Below, piece by piece: positions 63,401 through 64,000 of a stretch of 64,000 nucleotides of DNA. Source of the DNA: Plazaster borealis (Eukaryota > Echinodermata > Asteroidea > Forcipulatida > Labidiasteridae). A program made the position numbers and the translations under genes. The notes under the pieces are model-generated. The model made no database searches. It had not been told where the DNA came from and was given only the letters and a program-made list of their open reading frames with translations. Every line of letters begins with the position of its first letter. Within the stretch, counting starts at the first letter, position 1. The stretch lies in assembly GCA_021014325.1 (NCBI GenBank), contig CM037460.1, forward strand, positions 19,429,044-19,493,043. The letters run 5' to 3'.

Positions 63401-64000
63401 GGTTTGCGGGTTTCTACCTTGCCTTAGTGTGGACTTTCTATTAACACTCGCAACGAACTTCGCCAGAAACCATTGACTCGCGCCGCCAACGACTGGGAGG
63501 TATAGTTCGTTTTTTAAGATCCTGCATTTTTTTGAGCCAATTTGTTGAAGCGATAGTTTAAAAGGAATTTCCACATGCAAAACAGTAAACACTACTATCA
63601 AAATGCCGGACGGTCACATGCCAGTTTTTAACTGGAAACGTTTGGTAATTGTCAAAGACCAGTGTTCTCACTTGGTGTATCCCAACATAATATGCATAAA
63701 ATAACAAACCTGTGAAAATTGGGCTCAATTGGTCATCGAAGTTGCAAGAAAATAATGACAGGAAAAACACCCTTGTTGCACAATTTTGTGTGCTTTCACT
63801 ATTTCAGATGCCTGAGAAAGGCTTCAGGCCTGAAGTCTTTTTCAGATTCAAATATTTAGTGAGAAATTACCTCTTTCTCAAAAACTACGTTACATCAGAG
63901 GGAGTCGTTTCTTACAATGTTTTGTACTATCAACAGCTCTCAGTTGCTCGTTACCAAGTAAGTTTTTATGCTAATAATATATTTTGAGTAACTACCAAAC
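39301..64000 (+). CDS. Tandem-SAM-domain protein gene, first two coding exons (join of 39301-39475, 45505-45702); continues right
   Basis: Two plus-strand exons join in phase 1 to encode 124 residues with two consecutive sterile alpha motif (SAM) domains. SAM domains are five-helix modules that homo- or heteropolymerise and scaffold signalling complexes. Domain 1 is residues about 5-58 (FLGPLGLLQYAEIFQIKGYD ... NAGHRETIL), domain 2 about 69-123 (FQWLRDNGIDHYFGNFIRSN ... LPGHRKRLKN). The GHRKR motif near the last helix is typical of SAM domains in ARAP, Caskin and related scaffolds. An ARAP (Arf/Rho GAP)-type protein is one possibility, but no GAP or PH exon is present here, so no symbol is given. 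The gene is divergent from GMDS. No third exon was recognised before the window ends. Confidence 0.85.
39476..45504 (+). other. SAM-gene intron 1 (6.0 kb)
   Basis: Donor GTTAGT, acceptor CTCTTTCAG. The first 2.6 kb (39500-42100) is relatively rich in CpG, with GCGCGC-type words near 40220 and 40740 and a G/C-rich patch at 41650-42050. The rest is AT-rich. A TTAA-flanked MITE (43761-44216) is the only repeat assigned. A poly-G run is near 44707. Confidence 0.85.
43761..44216 (+). mobile_element. TTAA-family 3 MITE, 456 bp
   Basis: TTAAAGGTGGCGTTATACTT TGGTAATGAC on the left; ATCCAAACGAAGACCCTACC TTTAA on the right. TTAA on both sides and a CTGAAACTTTCACAGGTGAC subterminal block relate it to families 1, 2 and 4. 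The interior is different. Confidence 0.7.
45505..45702 (+). CDS. SAM-gene coding exon 2 (SAM domain 2)
   Basis: Encodes the split Ala plus 65 residues, with WLRDNGIDHYFGNFIRSN, LRQVSIMELTSDVLHELEVL and LPGHRKRLKNA. These fit SAM helices 1, 2-4 and 5 in order. The acceptor is CTCTTTCAG and the donor GTAAGT, both strong. The exon is 198 bp, begins and ends in phase 1, and contains a whole SAM domain. Confidence 0.9.
45749..46124 (+). mobile_element. TTAA-family 1 MITE, full copy
   Basis: TTAAAGGTATCGTACACGTT to AAACGTGTTCGGTGCCTTTA A, 376 bp, 47 bp downstream of the exon 2 donor. The terminal inverted repeats and central TTCTTGCAAGAAG palindrome are intact. Confidence 0.9.
46314..46555. mobile_element. 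TACACTCTAAA-ended MITE with internal GGGTCA/TGACCC repeats
   Basis: TACACTCTAAAAACATCCGG GTC is inverse to GACCCGCGAGTGTTTAGAGT GTA at the other end, about 242 bp. TGACCC or GGGTCA and close variants (GACCC/GGGTC) occur about a dozen times inside. ACTCTAAAAA...GGGTC-type MITEs are widespread in chordates and other animals (general knowledge). Confidence 0.85.
47126..47385 (+). mobile_element. tRNA-Leu-like SINE (group 2 variant)
   Basis: Head TGTCCGAGCGGTAAGCGCAT TGGACTCAGGC (CAG anticodon context), a long variable arm, then GTGTGGGTTCGAGTCCCGGT (B box). The body includes GTACGTAAAAGAACCCCCTT and CCTCACAAGGTGCTACATAA. The first G-C stem is degraded, so it is a SINE and not a tRNA gene. Confidence 0.8.
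47748..48295 (+). mobile_element. GGGCCCAATTTC hairpin MITE, split copy (second level)
   Basis: The left end GGGCCCAATTTCATAGAGCT GCTTA (47748-47772) and right part to TTAAGCAGCTCTATGAAATT GGGCCC (48295) are separated by a TTAA-family 1 element inserted at the TTAA of GCTTAAGC. Confidence 0.85.
47770..48130 (+). mobile_element. TTAA-family 1 MITE, innermost, right end lost
   Basis: TTAAAGGCATCGTACACGTT TGG on the left. The right side stops after TTTCCAAACGTATAAATTA without GTGCCTTTAA, so about 15 bp of terminus was lost after insertion. Confidence 0.85.
51803..51847. repeat. (TTTG)n microsatellite
   Basis: Eleven or so units with one TCTG interruption. Comparable TTTG/AAAC runs occur at about 48923-48965 and 54984-55006. 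Confidence 0.9.
52468..52862 (+). mobile_element. TTAA-family 2 MITE, full copy
   Basis: TTAAAGGGTCTGTATGTTTG GTAACTT on the left, AATTACCAAACGTATACAAT CCCTTTTAA on the right, 395 bp. A central hairpin is formed by AATCTGAGAAGCGTTA and TAACGTTTCTCAGATT (about 52632-52669). TTTGCACAGGTTAG is the subterminal block. Confidence 0.87.
56390..57200. promoter_or_regulatory. CpG-rich segment with octamer and two CRE sites (candidate internal promoter or enhancer)
   Basis: Contains ATGCAAAT octamer at 56368-56375 (just upstream), TGACGTCA at 56396-56403 and again at 57091-57098, and many CG dinucleotides (for example CGTCGACCGCCGCGCACGCG near 56434). This contrasts with AT-rich surroundings. No coding exon is recognised. 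It could be an alternative promoter of the SAM gene or a distal element; this is inference. Confidence 0.4.
58185..58379. mobile_element. Foldback MITE, 195 bp, ~75-bp TIRs, TTA target duplication
   Basis: CTAAGAGAGGTTTGCGGTAA CACC ... AGTAGAGTTGGTTCTGA is inverse to TCAGAACCAACTCTACT ... GGTGTTACCGCAAACCTCTC TTAG with few mismatches. TTA flanks both ends (58182-58184, 58380-58382), the target duplication typical of PIF/Harbinger-type MITEs. Confidence 0.88.
58576..58929 (+). mobile_element. TTAA-family 1 MITE
   Basis: The left flank reads TTAG (mutated TTAA) then AGGCACTGTACACGTTTGG; the right is AAACGTGTTCAGTGCCTTTA A. Two internal deletions: the GTTTTTGAGAAAGA segment and part of AAATTTTCACAGGC. 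Confidence 0.87.
60054..60428 (-). mobile_element. TTAA-family 1 MITE, inverted copy
   Basis: TTAAAGGCACTGAACACGTT TGGTAATTGTC to AACGTGTACAGTGCCTTTAA, 375 bp, orientation opposite to the 45749 copy. It carries CCAAGTAAGTTTTT on the plus strand. Confidence 0.9.
60429..60510 (-). mobile_element. Group-1 SINE fragment
   Basis: The reverse complement holds GGTCGTGGGTTCGAGTCCCA TCAGAGTAG and GAAAGTACTGC. It starts immediately at the end of the TTAA MITE, so the MITE probably inserted at a TTAA within or next to the SINE. Confidence 0.65.
60725..60985 (-). mobile_element. tRNA-Leu-like SINE (group 2), inverted
   Basis: The reverse complement: GTGTCGTGGCCGAGCGGATA AGAGCACCGGACTTCAAGCT C, then AGAGTGTGGGTTCGAGTCCC GGTC, then CACTTGTGTCCTTGAGCAAG GCAC and CACCCAGGAGTACAAATGGG. 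Same body as 33856-34160. Confidence 0.87.
61043..61127 (+). mobile_element. TTAA-family 1 MITE, 5' fragment
   Basis: TTAAAGGTACCGTACGCGTT TGG continues to TTACTTGGTAACAAGCAAG and then breaks. Only the first 85 bp is present, 108 bp upstream of a full copy. A short duplication of ATAACAAGCAAGAATT marks the break. Confidence 0.8.
61235..61610 (+). mobile_element. TTAA-family 1 MITE, full copy
   Basis: TTAAAGGTATCGTTATACGC GTTTGG to AAACGTGTTCAGTGCCTTTA A, 376 bp, with TTAA on both sides and the central palindrome. Confidence 0.9.
62941..62956 (+). repeat. Poly-G tract (16 G interrupted only at its ends)
   Basis: One of many G/C homopolymers of 9 or more bases in the window. Others are near 3381 (C), 18098 (C), 31802 (G), 44709 (G), 49286 (G), 51196 (G), 53980 (C), 54900 (C), 55270 (C) and 59246 (C). 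Confidence 0.9.
63628..64000 (-). mobile_element. TTAA-family 1 MITE, inverted, cut by the window edge
   Basis: Starts TTAACTGGAAACGTTTGGTA ATTGTC, with a replaced outermost terminus, and runs inverted to ACTACCAAAC at the edge. The middle has an unusual GATGCCTGAGAAAGGCTTCA GGCCTGAAGTC in place of the usual TTCTTGCAAGAAG centre. Confidence 0.85.

Larger units (their letters stand above)
45703..64000 (+). other. SAM-gene intron 2 (at least 18.3 kb, open at right)
   Basis: No exon in the required phase was recognised. Repeats are listed separately. Stretches over 300 bp with nothing assigned: 46560-47125, 48420-51790 (apart from homopolymers and TTTG-type runs), 51850-52465, 52870-56380, 57200-58180, 58935-60050 and 61615-63625. 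Confidence 0.7.

Noticed and set aside
63028..63444. 138-codon plus-strand open frame
   Set aside because: No recognisable domain; it starts in a T-rich tract and shows no splice logic linking it to SAM exon 2. Kept as unassigned.
1..64000. CRISPR array, prophage or bacterial operon
   Set aside because: No spaced direct repeats of CRISPR type, no long contiguous genes, and spliced animal genes are present.

Overview
This is an animal nuclear DNA window, mostly intron and intergenic sequence packed with short non-autonomous transposons and tRNA-derived SINEs. Canonical GT-AG introns, long repeat-rich gaps and two split genes of animal type exclude a prokaryote. The mix of tRNA-Leu-like SINEs, hundreds of bases of MITEs and many TACATGTA words would suit a marine invertebrate deuterostome such as an echinoderm, but this assignment is only an inference.

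Two genes can be read with confidence, arranged head to head. On the minus strand, four coding exons (38692-38784, 6611-6655, 5798-5885, 1341-1450) join in frame to encode the N-terminal 112 residues of GDP-mannose 4,6-dehydratase (GMDS), the first enzyme of de novo GDP-L-fucose synthesis. The rest of the gene lies beyond the left edge. On the plus strand, beginning 516 bp away at 39301, two coding exons (39301-39475 and 45505-45702) encode two consecutive SAM domains at the N-terminus of a signalling or scaffold protein, possibly ARAP-like. Its later exons lie beyond the right edge or are too short to recognise. The 38785-39300 interval between the two start codons is a compact candidate bidirectional promoter with a palindromic double CCAAT box, a TATA-like box, an E-box and a CRE-like site.

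Region by region: 1-1340 is GMDS intron 4; 1451-5797 is intron 3, with a TIR element, a foldback and a 1.25-kb minisatellite of 39-bp units; 5886-6610 is the short intron 2; 6656-38691 is a 32-kb intron 1 filled with repeats; 38692-39475 holds the two first exons and the promoter; 39476-45504 is SAM-gene intron 1, relatively repeat-poor and CpG-rich at its start; 45703-64000 is SAM-gene intron 2 (at least 18 kb), rich in TTAA-flanked MITEs and containing a CpG-rich island near 56.4-57.2 kb.

The mobile DNA is the most striking content. Several families flanked by TTAA share the same ends and a TTTCACAGG-like subterminal motif but differ inside. A roughly 190-bp hairpin family begins GGGCCCAATTTCATAGAGC. 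Three CAGG-ended families occur, one showing 5-bp target duplications, and there are three tRNA-derived SINE groups. Several insertions are nested (three deep at 47.6-48.4 kb), giving a readable relative chronology. No transposase, reverse transcriptase, viral gene, rRNA gene, CRISPR array or intact functional tRNA gene was recognised.
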